Shown here in pieces: positions 43,580-51,758 of a stretch of DNA of 64,000 bases. The stretch is from NCBI GenBank assembly GCA_964448135.1, contig CAYUVH010000007.1:248001-312000 (forward strand), given 5' to 3'. Within the stretch, counting starts at the first letter, position 1. Each line of letters starts with the position of its first letter. The notes beneath the pieces were generated by a model, which was given only the letters and a program-made list of their open reading frames with translations, was not told where the DNA came from and ran no database searches. A program made the position numbers and the translations under genes. The stretch is from CAYUVH01 sp964448135. Its GTDB lineage: Bacteria; Verrucomicrobiota; Verrucomicrobiia; Limisphaerales; UBA8199.

Positions 43580-43863
43580 ATGGACCACCTCAAAGTCTTC
43601 ACGTTGTGAGTATGCACATGTGCTCCGCGGGCAATCGGCTGCACCGCCTTGCCCACCGGCCGGCCGTATTTCAGGACCGGCTGGTCCTTCGCCATCGCCC
43701 GCAACGCCACCTTGTGGCCCAGCGGCACGTTGTGCAGCAGCTTGTATTTGCCGGCGGCTTTGCCTTCCAACGTCAGGGCGCCCACCGTGGTCCCTTTCTT
43801 CAAATCCATTACTGCAACGCCCACGTCATCAACGTGCTCGTGCACCAATATTCCGTGTTTCAT
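43576..43863 (-). CDS. UxaA-family hydrolase, small SAF-domain subunit (SuyA-like)
   Basis: A 95-residue SAF domain protein from the ATG at 43863, with VHEHVDDVGVAVMDLKKG at the start and VPLGHKVALRAMAKDQPVLKYG and the final GAHVHTHNVKTLRW, as in the N-terminal domain of altronate dehydratase and in SuyA. In sugar-acid dehydratases the two parts are usually one protein; separate small and large subunits are the arrangement of SuyAB and some relatives. The frame is open to 43908 but the extra 15 residues are not conserved-looking. It is the first gene of a unit with the large subunit, coupled by ATGA. Confidence 0.82.
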   Translation of the reverse strand: MKHGILVHEHVDDVGVAVMDLKKGTTVGALTLEGKAAGKYKLLHNVPLGHKVALRAMAKDQPVLKYGRPVGKAVQPIARGAHVHTHNVKTLRWSI

Positions 43864-44040
43864 ATTTTGTAGAGTCAGTAGAATCGCAAGAAACCGATCT
43901 GCGAACAACCAGCATCACTTAGATTGAACCGCCCACGCTGGCAATGCTTTTCTCACAATCCAAATATCATGTATCTATATCGGCTTTTGTACGTATCCAT
44001 GTTTCGCAAACCGTTCGAGTGAACGACCAAAGTCCAACCT

Positions 44041-44100
44041 TCATTTCGGTCATTCGTCATTCGGAATTCTTTCGTCATTCGACATTCGTGCTTCGTCATT
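44041..44100 (+). repeat. Dispersed CATTCGTCATT repeat (family B)
   Basis: Repeats of CATTCGTCATTCG with CTTTCGTCATTCGACATTCG and a TTCGTGCTTCGTCATT end. It lies in the 302-nt gap between the SAF gene and the ABC ATPase gene. Three more copies are at 53722, 54739 and 55712, all in this orientation. In the rest of the gap (43864-44165) no gene is seen. Confidence 0.85.
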
Positions 44101-44165
44101 ACCCCGCCACCATCGCAAAATAGACTTCCCCCTCTCCGCCCTCCCCTCCATCGTCAGTGTCGCGA

Positions 44166-45803
44166 ATGTCCGCTCGATCTCGTCAGCGCAAAACAGCCCC
44201 TCCGTTCCTTTCGCTCGTCCACGCCACCTTCCGCCTCGGCGAGCGTCTCGTCTTCAAAAGCACCACGTGGACCCTCCGCCGAAACGAACACTGGGCCATC
44301 GTCGGCGGCAACGGCTCCGGCAAATCCCTTTTCGCCGATGCCCTGCGCGGTCGCCTCCCACTGATCCACGGCGAGCTCAAATATCACTTCCGCCCCGAAC
44401 CCGGCTTCACCGACGAAGAATCCATTGGTGTAGTCGCCTTCGAGCATCGCCGCGCCGAAGTCCGGGGGCGCGTCATGCAATCCCGCTGGGAAAGCTCCGA
44501 GGTCGCCGAAAGCCTCTGCGTCCACGATTTCCTTTCTTACGAACGCGTCCTCGACATTAATCCCTTCGACGTCAGCTCGTCCCATCGCGGAGCCAAACGC
44601 CGCTTCGAACTCCGCCGCCGCCAGGCCATCCGCACCCTCGGCGTTCGGCGCCTGCTCGACCGCCGTCTCATTTCGCTCTCCAACGGCGAAACCCAAAAAG
44701 TCCAGCTCGCCCGAGCCCTCTGCCTCCCGCTCCGTCTCCTCATCCTTGACGAACCGTTCATCGGCCTCGACATCGCGAGTCGAAAAAGTCTACACGCCAC
44801 CCTGCAGAAGCTCATGCGCGGTCACCTCCGCGTCCTCATCCTCACCTCCCGCCCCGAGGATCTCCCGCCCACTATCACCCACGTACTGAACCTCAACGAC
44901 TGCCGCGTCACATCCTCCGCTCTTCGTAGCAGCCGAGATAACGAGGCTCATTTTGACCAACCACCCCATGCGGGCGACCGCCACCAAACGATGCTTCCTT
45001 CCCGGCGCGTTCAAACGCTCCCCCTCTCCCTTGGGGAGAGGGCCGGGGAGAGGAGTCCTCTTCCTTCCTCAAACCGTTCCAATGCAAATATTCTAATCCT
45101 CCTCCAAAACATCTCCGTTCGCTACGGCAGAACCACCATCCTCGACGGTCTCAACTGGACCGTCCGCGCTGGCGAAAACTGGGCGCTCCTCGGCCCCAAC
45201 GGCTCCGGCAAAACCACCATCCTCAGTCTCATCTCCGGCGACCATCCCCAAGCCTACGGCAACAACGTCACCGTTCTCGGCCACCGCCGCGGCGATGGAC
45301 ATCCCATCAGCAAAACCCGCCACGAAATCGGCTGGGTCTCCCCTGAATTCCAAACCTACTTCGATAACAACGCCACCTGCCTCGAAGTCGTCGAGTCCGG
45401 CTTTCACGATACCGTCGGCCTCTTTGAAAAGGCCACGCGCGTGCAACGCCAGACCGCCCTCGCGTGGCTCAAACGGTTCGGCCTCCTGCCCTTCCGCGAC
45501 CACCCGCTCTTCGAACTTTCCGCCGGCCTCCAGCGCATGGTCCTCCTCGCCCGCGCCCTCGTAAAGAAACCGCGCCTGCTCCTCCTCGACGAGCCTTGCC
45601 AGGGCCTCGATGCCGAACACCGTGTTACTTTCCTGCAAACCCTCGATCGCCTGCTTGCGGAAGGCCGTGAAACCGCTATTTACGTAACGCACCGCGCGGA
45701 CGAAATTCCGCCATCCGTGAAACAAGTCCTGCGCCTCGCAAACGGCCAAGGCCACATCGAAAAACTGAGTCCCGTCCAATCACAAACCAGCCGGCGCAAA
45801 TGA
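44166..45803 (+). CDS. Duplicated ABC ATPase, ModF-like (two nucleotide-binding domains)
   Basis: A 545-residue cytoplasmic ATPase with two ABC domains and no membrane part. Domain 1 (about 15-250) has GGNGSGKS, the variant signature LSNGETQKVQLARA and ILDEPFIGLDI. Domain 2 (about 310-530) has GPNGSGKTT, the degenerate signature ELSAGLQRMVLLARA and LLLDEPCQGLD. This order is that of ModF-type proteins. The linker (about 255-305, LPLSLGERAGERSPL) is translated dispersed repeat, described separately. An in-frame GTG at 44157 is an alternative start. The stop overlaps the next gene by 4 nt (ATGA). Confidence 0.85.
   Translation: MSARSRQRKTAPPFLSLVHATFRLGERLVFKSTTWTLRRNEHWAIVGGNGSGKSLFADALRGRLPLIHGELKYHFRPEPGFTDEESIGVVAFEHRRAEVRGRVMQSRWESSEVAESLCVHDFLSYERVLDINPFDVSSSHRGAKRRFELRRRQAIRTLGVRRLLDRRLISLSNGETQKVQLARALCLPLRLLILDEPFIGLDIASRKSLHATLQKLMRGHLRVLILTSRPEDLPPTITHVLNLNDCRVTSSALRSSRDNEAHFDQPPHAGDRHQTMLPSRRVQTLPLSLGERAGERSPLPSSNRSNANILILLQNISVRYGRTTILDGLNWTVRAGENWALLGPNGSGKTTILSLISGDHPQAYGNNVTVLGHRRGDGHPISKTRHEIGWVSPEFQTYFDNNATCLEVVESGFHDTVGLFEKATRVQRQTALAWLKRFGLLPFRDHPLFELSAGLQRMVLLARALVKKPRLLLLDEPCQGLDAEHRVTFLQTLDRLLAEGRETAIYVTHRADEIPPSVKQVLRLANGQGHIEKLSPVQSQTSRRK
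44926..45075. repeat. Dispersed composite repeat inside an ABC ATPase gene
   Basis: Consists of AGCAGCCGAGATAACGAGG, a CCACCCCATGCGG...CGCCACCAAA stretch, and a perfect 9-bp hairpin CCCTCTCCC-TTG-GGGAGAGGG (45022-45042) followed by CCGGGGAGAGG. The copy at 58035-58180 aligns along its length, and the family E hairpin alone is at 39490. The reading frame of the gene runs through it. Confidence 0.85.
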
Positions 45804-48430
45804 AAACCGCCACCCTCGCCATACTCCTCGTCGCGCCCCTGTTCCTCTCCAGTTGCGCCCGCGACTCGATTCACTCGCCCTCCGCTTCTACTGATCACCG
45901 ATCACTGATTACTCCCCCTCCCCACTCCGCCGCCTCCCTCCCCGGCCCCAAACCCGACGGCTCCGTCCTCCTTCCCAATCAATGGTCCCTCCGCCCCGTC
46001 GGACGCCAGATCGAGCTCGGCGATTTCCCGGTCAACATCGCCGTCCACCCCGCCGGCCATTTTGCCGCCATTCTCCACTGCGGCGAAAGCGCCCATAAAA
46101 TCGTCATCGTAAACCTCGACTCCACCGCAGTCATTTCCACTACGCCCATTCACGAAGCCTTCTACGGCCTCGAATTCTCCGCCGATGGTCGCACGCTGTA
46201 TTGCAGCGGCGCCGGCGATGAGGTCGTTCATCAATTCGAATTCCGCGATGGCAAGCTCACTCCGCGCGACGACATCCGCGTCCATGACCCAAAACTTCGC
46301 GCCGTTCCTTCCGGCCTGGCCGTGGACGTCTCCAGACGCCGTCTTTACGTTGCGAATCTTTGGGCCGACCGCGTCACCCGCATCGCCCTCGACAAGAAAA
46401 CCACCAATCTCGACCTCACTCTCGGAACCAACTCCAGCCCCATCGCCCTCGCTCCGGTCGCACCGCCCACTGATTTCGAGGACTACGCCGCCACCAAGCG
46501 CGAAGAAGCTTCCCAATATATTGCCGGGGCCAACGACGCCTTTCCCTACGCCTGCCGCCTCGACGAAAAGCGCGGACGCCTGTATGTCAGCGCCTGGGCG
46601 CAATCCGCGGTGGCCGTCATTGACCTGAAATCCGAAAAAGTCATCGCCCTCTGGCCCACCGGCCAACACCCATGCGAAATGGCGCTGACCCGCTCCGGCA
46701 AGTTCCTCTTCGTCGCCAACGCCAATCTGAACACCGTCACCGTCCTCGATACCGCCACCGGCCGCGCGCTCGAAACCATCACCACTTCTCTCTATCCCAA
46801 TTCCCCGCCCGGCTCCACGCCCAACAGCCTCGCCCTCTCACCCGATGAGAAAACCCTTTTCGTCGCCAATGCCGACAACAACACCGTTGCCGTCTTCGAC
46901 GTAATCAGCCCTGGCAAAAGCCGTTCCCTCGGTTTCATTCCGGTCGGCTGGTATCCCACCTCAGTCCGCGTCACACCCGACGGCAAACATCTCCTGGTCG
47001 CCAATGGCAAAGGCGTGGTCCCCAAAGCCAACCCGCTCGGCCCGCAGCCCGGCGTCAATCTCTCCAAAGACGCCACCGTCCAATACATCGCGCACCTCTT
47101 CAACGGAACGCTGAGCGTGATTGATCTCCCCTCACGTCCCCAATTCGAACGCCAGCTCAAGGACTACACCGCCGCCGCTTACCGTTGCAGCCCTCTGAAA
47201 TCCGACGCCTCCGTTTCCGCGCCCCGCCAGCGCGACAATCCCGTGCCCTCCAAACCCGGCGATCCCTCGCCCATCAAATACTGTCTCTACATCATCAAGG
47301 AAAACCGCACCTACGACCAGGTCCTCGGCGACATGCCGCAGGGAAACGGCGACACGAATCTCTGCCTCTTCCCCGAACCGGTAACGCCAAACCACCACAA
47401 ACTCGCCCGCGACTTCGTCCTCCTCGACAACTTCTACGTCGAGAGCGAAGTCAGTGCCGACGGCCACGAATGGACCATGGGCGCTTACGCCACGGATTTC
47501 GTCGAGAAAAACTGGCCCATGAGCTACGGACACAACGCCTCCAAAAAATTCCCCTACCCCGCCGAAGGCTACTTCCCGATCGCATTCCCCGCCGGGGGCT
47601 ATCTCTGGGACCGCGCTCAGGAAGCCGGTGTCACTTATCGCAGCTATGGCGAATTCGTCGAGTTCCGTGCCCCCACAAACCGCCCCGCCACCGCGCGCAC
47701 GAAAGCCCTGCAAGGCCACATCGACGAATGGTATCGCGGCTTCGACATGGCCTATCCCGACCAACTCCGCGCCACTCGTTTCATCCAGGAACTCAATCGC
47801 ATGGAAGCCGCCGGCGACATGCCCCGCCTCCAAATCATCCGTCTCCCCAGCGACCACACCCACGGCGCCACACCCGGCTGGCGCACCCCGGCCGCCTACC
47901 TCGCCGACAACGATCTCGCCCTCGGTCGCATCGTCGAAGCCGTCAGCCGCTCCCGCTTCTGGCCGCAGACCGCCATTTTCGTCGTCGAAGATGACGCCCA
48001 AAACGGCCCCGACCACGTCGACGCCCACCGCACCATCGCCTACGCCATCAGCCCTTACACCCGCCGCGGCATCGTGGACTCCACCATGTATTCCACCAGC
48101 AGCATGCTCCGCACGATGGAACTGATCCTCGGCCTGAAACCCATGTCGCAATTCGACGCTGCCGCCACGCCCATGTTCAATTCTTTCCAAGCCAACGCCG
48201 ATACCCGCCCCTACGAAGTCGTAACTCCCCAGGTTAACCTGGACGCCCTCAACTCTTCCCACGCCTGGGGCGGCGAACTGAAATTAAACTTCGCCCGCGA
48301 AGATGCCGTGGATGATCTGCTCCTCACTGAAATCGTCTGGCGCGCCGTGCGTGGTTCGGACCACCCCGCCCCCGCCCCCGTCCGCGCCGCCTTCGTCTTT
48401 CCCCACCCCACCGACAAGGACGACGATTAG
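45800..48430 (+). CDS. YncE-like beta-propeller fused to phosphoesterase (lipoprotein)
   Basis: An 876-residue envelope protein. A lipobox-like signal (LFLSSC, Cys19) begins it, then an Ala/Pro linker, then repeats of a YVTN-type beta-propeller (about 60-450, for example GRTLYCSGAGDEVVHQFEF and GKFLFVANANLNTVTVLDT). A PF04185-like phosphoesterase follows (about 490-830) with IKENRTYDQVLGDMP, FYVESEVSADGHEWTMGAYA and VVEDDAQNGPDHVDAHR, whose acidic and His residues bind metals. Such fusions are common in Acidobacteria and Verrucomicrobia; the substrate is unknown. Translation is coupled to the ABC ATPase by a 4-nt overlap. It faces the RND operon. Confidence 0.85.
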   Translation: MKTATLAILLVAPLFLSSCARDSIHSPSASTDHRSLITPPPHSAASLPGPKPDGSVLLPNQWSLRPVGRQIELGDFPVNIAVHPAGHFAAILHCGESAHKIVIVNLDSTAVISTTPIHEAFYGLEFSADGRTLYCSGAGDEVVHQFEFRDGKLTPRDDIRVHDPKLRAVPSGLAVDVSRRRLYVANLWADRVTRIALDKKTTNLDLTLGTNSSPIALAPVAPPTDFEDYAATKREEASQYIAGANDAFPYACRLDEKRGRLYVSAWAQSAVAVIDLKSEKVIALWPTGQHPCEMALTRSGKFLFVANANLNTVTVLDTATGRALETITTSLYPNSPPGSTPNSLALSPDEKTLFVANADNNTVAVFDVISPGKSRSLGFIPVGWYPTSVRVTPDGKHLLVANGKGVVPKANPLGPQPGVNLSKDATVQYIAHLFNGTLSVIDLPSRPQFERQLKDYTAAAYRCSPLKSDASVSAPRQRDNPVPSKPGDPSPIKYCLYIIKENRTYDQVLGDMPQGNGDTNLCLFPEPVTPNHHKLARDFVLLDNFYVESEVSADGHEWTMGAYATDFVEKNWPMSYGHNASKKFPYPAEGYFPIAFPAGGYLWDRAQEAGVTYRSYGEFVEFRAPTNRPATARTKALQGHIDEWYRGFDMAYPDQLRATRFIQELNRMEAAGDMPRLQIIRLPSDHTHGATPGWRTPAAYLADNDLALGRIVEAVSRSRFWPQTAIFVVEDDAQNGPDHVDAHRTIAYAISPYTRRGIVDSTMYSTSSMLRTMELILGLKPMSQFDAAATPMFNSFQANADTRPYEVVTPQVNLDALNSSHAWGGELKLNFAREDAVDDLLLTEIVWRAVRGSDHPAPAPVRAAFVFPHPTDKDDD

Positions 48431-48443
48431 CTAAACTGCTTCG

Positions 48444-48493
48444 AACGTCCGCCAGGTTTTGGACTGCGGCAGCCCTCTGCCGCTTTTCGTTCA
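48444..48493. repeat. 50-nt dispersed repeat with terminator-like hairpin
   Basis: AACGTCCGCCAGGTTTTGG, then GCGGCAG-CCCT-CTGCCGC (48466-48483) and TTTTCGTTCA. Between the convergent phosphoesterase and RND genes it could stop transcription on the plus strand. The copy at 57929-57978 differs at one position only. The minus-strand RND stop codon (TGA at 48493-48491) is the last three bases of the element. Confidence 0.9.
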
Positions 48494-51400
48494 CTTACCC
48501 GCCGGATTCGGTATAGGAACCACCGCCCCACTCTCCGCCGGCTCCCCTTTCCGCTTCTTCACCCAATTCCCCAGCCGATCCAAGTACAAATACACCACCG
48601 GCGTCGTATAAAGCGTGATGAACTGCGAAAGCAACAGCCCGCCCACAATCGCGATACCCATCGGCCGCCGCAGTTCCGAGCCTTCACCATGTTGCAACGC
48701 CAGCGGAAGCGCCCCAAGCAACGCCGCCATCGTAGTCATCATGATCGGCCGAAACCTCAAGAGGCACGCCTGGTAAATGGATTTCTCCGGCGGCAACTTC
48801 TCGTTCCGCTCCGCGTCCAACGCAAAATCAATCATCATGATCGCGTTCTTCTGCACAATGCCTATCAGCAGCACGATGCCAATCAGCGAAATCAGCGACA
48901 AATCATGCCCCGTCAACCGCAACGCCAGCAGCGCCCCCACACCCGCCGAAGGGAGGCTGGACAGAATTGTGATCGGATGGATGTAGCTCTCGTAAAGCAC
49001 ACCCAGTACGATATAAATCACAATCACCGCCGCCAGAATCAGGAACGGTTCGCTCTTCAGTGATGAACGAAACTCCGCCGCGCTCCCCGAGAAGGTCGTT
49101 TCCACCGTCTCCGGCAACCCAATCTCCGTCTGCGCCTTTTGAATCGCCTGCACCGCCGCGCCCAATGATTCACCCGGCCGCAAATTGAACGAGAGCGTTA
49201 CCGACGGAAACTGTCCCTGGTGCGCAATCGTCAGCGGCGCCGTCTCCATTTTCAGCGTCGCGATCGCACCCAACGGCACCAATTGCCCCGACGTGGATTT
49301 GACGTAGATCTTGTTCAACGCCTCGGGCGTTAGTTGAAATTGGGACTGCGCCTCCAGCACCACGCGGTACTGGTTCAATTGCGTAAAAATCGTCGAGATT
49401 TGCCGCTGGCCGAACGCGTCATACAGCGTGTCGTCCACCGCCTGCGGCAGAATATTCAGCCGCGACGCCTTCTCGCGGTCCACCACCACGTTCACCTGCA
49501 ATCCGCCCAACTGCTCGTCGCTCGCCACGTCCGTCAGTTCCGGCTGCTCTCGCATCTTGGCCAGCAACTTCGCCGACCACTCGGACAACTCCTCCTCGTT
49601 TGCATCCTGCAGCGTGTATTGATATTGCGTGCGGCTCACGCGGCTCTCGATCTGCACGTCCTGCACCGCCTGCATGAAAAGCGAAATCCCCTGCACATCC
49701 TTCGTCGCTTCGCGCAAGCGGTCAATGATCTCGCTGGCATCCGCCTTGCGCTCCTTCAGCGGTTTCAACCCAATGTAGAGCCGCCCGGTATTCATCGTGG
49801 CGTTCACGCTGCCCGCGCCCACAAACGACGCCACGCTCGCCACGTCCGGATCCTGCAACACGATGTCCGCGATGTGTTGCTGTCGGTCCAGCATCGAGCG
49901 GAACGAAATGCTCTGCGCCGCGTCCGTGATTCCTAAAATCATGCCCGTGTCCTGCTGCGGCAGCAGCCCTTTGGGCGCGACCACATACAGAAAAACCGTG
50001 GCGAACAGCGTGAACACCGCGATCATCAGGACAAACAGTTGATGCCGCATGACCCAGATCAACCCCCGCTCATACACATCGAGCATCCACTTGAAGAACC
50101 GCTCCGAAGCCTGATACAGCCGCCCATGATCTCCCTGCTTTTCCGGCTTCAACAACCGCGCGCACATCATCGGCGTCAACGTCAGCGAGACAAACGCCGA
50201 CACCGCCACCGAAATGCTCAGCGTGATGGCAAACTCCCGGAACAGCCGCCCGACAATGCCCGTCATGAAAATCAGTGGAATAAACACCGCCACCAGCGAC
50301 ACGCTCAACGAAATAACCGTGAACCCGATCTGCTTCGCCCCCTTCAACGCCGCCTCAAATGGCGGATCACCCGCCTCGATGAACCGCACGATGTTCTCGA
50401 TCATCACGATCGCATCATCCACCACGAACCCCGTCGCAATCGTCAGCGCCATCAGCGAAAGATTGTCCAGCGTGAACCCCACGAGCTTCATCACGCCGAA
50501 CGTCCCGATGATCGCCAGCGGCAGCGCCACGCTCGGAATAACCGTCGCCCACAGCTTCCGCAGGAAAATAAAAATCACCAGCACGACCAGCGCGATCGTC
50601 AGCACCAACGTAAACTGCACATCCCGCACCGAGGCCCGGATTGTCTCCGTCCGGTCGGTGAGAATCGAAACCTTCACCGACGGCGGAATGGACTTGAGCA
50701 GCTTGGGCAACAGCACCTTCACCCGGTCCGCCGTCTCGATGATGTTCGCGCCGGGCTGGCGCTGGATGTCCAGAATCACCGCCGGCCGCTGCGGCTCCGG
50801 CTTTAGCGCGACACGCCCGGCCAGCCGCACATTCTCCACGTCGTCCTTCACCTCCCCCAAATCCTTCAACCGCACCGGCGACCCATTCCGGTACGCTACA
50901 ATCACATCGCCAAATTCCTCACCCGAAACCAATTGGTCGTTCGCCCCGATCGAATACGACTGCCGCGCTCCATCGAACGACCCTTTCGGCGCGTTGATAT
51001 TGTTCTGCGCCAAAGCCGAGCGCACATCTTCCAACCCCAGCCCCAGCCCCGCCAGCGCCGCCGGGTTCACCCGCACCCGCACCGCCGGCTTTTGATTGCC
51101 CTCGATCGTCACCAGGCCCACCCCCGCCACCTCGCTCAACTTCTGCGCCAGCACCGTGTCCGCCAGGTCGTTCACTTTTTCCAGCGGCATCGTGTCCGAC
51201 GTGATCGCCAGCGTCAGGATCGGCGTGTCCGCCGGGTTCACTTTGCTGTAGGTCGGCGGGTTCGGCATCTTCGGCAGCACGCCGTTCGCCGCGTTCATCG
51301 CCGCCTGCACGTCCTGCGCCGCCGCGTCAATGTCCCGGTCCAGGTTGAATTGCAGCGTCAGCACCGAGTTCCCAAAGGAACTGATGGACGTCATCTGCGA

Positions 51401-51631
51401 AAGCCCGCTGATCTGTCCGAATTGCCGCTCCAACGGCGTCGTCACCGAGGACGCCATCACGTCCGGCGCTGCGCCGGGATACTGCGCCGTGACTTGGATC
51501 GTCGGAAAATCCACGGGCGGCAGCGCCGAAACCGGCAGCAGGAAATATCCCAGCAGACCCATCAACACCACGCCCGCCATCAACAGCGACGTCGCAATCG
51601 GCCGGCGAATGAATGGCTCGGAAATGTTCAT
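48491..51631 (-). CDS. RND efflux permease (MdtB/AcrB family)
   Basis: Inner-membrane proton-driven pump of 1046 residues. It starts MNISEPFIRRPIATSLLMAG and carries GFVVDDAIVMIENI (proton-relay Asp pair, about 399-412), the periplasmic pore and docking domains, and QKNAIMMIDFALDAERN near the C-terminus. It is a paralogue of the pump at 34367-37486. It lies 127 nt downstream of the periplasmic adaptor gene on the same strand, so the two form an efflux system; an outer-membrane factor is not adjacent. Drug or solvent substrates cannot be told. Confidence 0.95.
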   Translation of the reverse strand: MNISEPFIRRPIATSLLMAGVVLMGLLGYFLLPVSALPPVDFPTIQVTAQYPGAAPDVMASSVTTPLERQFGQISGLSQMTSISSFGNSVLTLQFNLDRDIDAAAQDVQAAMNAANGVLPKMPNPPTYSKVNPADTPILTLAITSDTMPLEKVNDLADTVLAQKLSEVAGVGLVTIEGNQKPAVRVRVNPAALAGLGLGLEDVRSALAQNNINAPKGSFDGARQSYSIGANDQLVSGEEFGDVIVAYRNGSPVRLKDLGEVKDDVENVRLAGRVALKPEPQRPAVILDIQRQPGANIIETADRVKVLLPKLLKSIPPSVKVSILTDRTETIRASVRDVQFTLVLTIALVVLVIFIFLRKLWATVIPSVALPLAIIGTFGVMKLVGFTLDNLSLMALTIATGFVVDDAIVMIENIVRFIEAGDPPFEAALKGAKQIGFTVISLSVSLVAVFIPLIFMTGIVGRLFREFAITLSISVAVSAFVSLTLTPMMCARLLKPEKQGDHGRLYQASERFFKWMLDVYERGLIWVMRHQLFVLMIAVFTLFATVFLYVVAPKGLLPQQDTGMILGITDAAQSISFRSMLDRQQHIADIVLQDPDVASVASFVGAGSVNATMNTGRLYIGLKPLKERKADASEIIDRLREATKDVQGISLFMQAVQDVQIESRVSRTQYQYTLQDANEEELSEWSAKLLAKMREQPELTDVASDEQLGGLQVNVVVDREKASRLNILPQAVDDTLYDAFGQRQISTIFTQLNQYRVVLEAQSQFQLTPEALNKIYVKSTSGQLVPLGAIATLKMETAPLTIAHQGQFPSVTLSFNLRPGESLGAAVQAIQKAQTEIGLPETVETTFSGSAAEFRSSLKSEPFLILAAVIVIYIVLGVLYESYIHPITILSSLPSAGVGALLALRLTGHDLSLISLIGIVLLIGIVQKNAIMMIDFALDAERNEKLPPEKSIYQACLLRFRPIMMTTMAALLGALPLALQHGEGSELRRPMGIAIVGGLLLSQFITLYTTPVVYLYLDRLGNWVKKRKGEPAESGAVVPIPNPAGK

Positions 51632-51671
51632 CCGTTGTCAGGGTGGAGGCAGGCCTCTGGCCGGCCGTAGA

Positions 51672-51690
51672 GCCGGGCGTTCCGCCCGGC
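51672..51690. repeat. GC hairpin with TTC loop between adaptor and pump genes
   Basis: GCCGGGCG-TTC-CGCCCGGC is a perfect 8-bp stem in the gap between the RND adaptor and permease genes, beside a second GGCCTCTGGCC palindrome. It belongs to the same hairpin type as those at 31007 and 31034. Confidence 0.8.
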
Positions 51691-51758
51691 GGCGAAAACC
51701 GTTCCTAAGCGTTTTACCTCTAAATTCACTCGCTGGCTCACGGCGCCGAAATGACCTT

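Noticed and set aside
43864..43908. 15-codon upstream extension of the SAF-domain subunit
   Set aside because: The extension (MFADRFLAILLTLQN) is not seen in this family, whose members start near MKHGILVHE.
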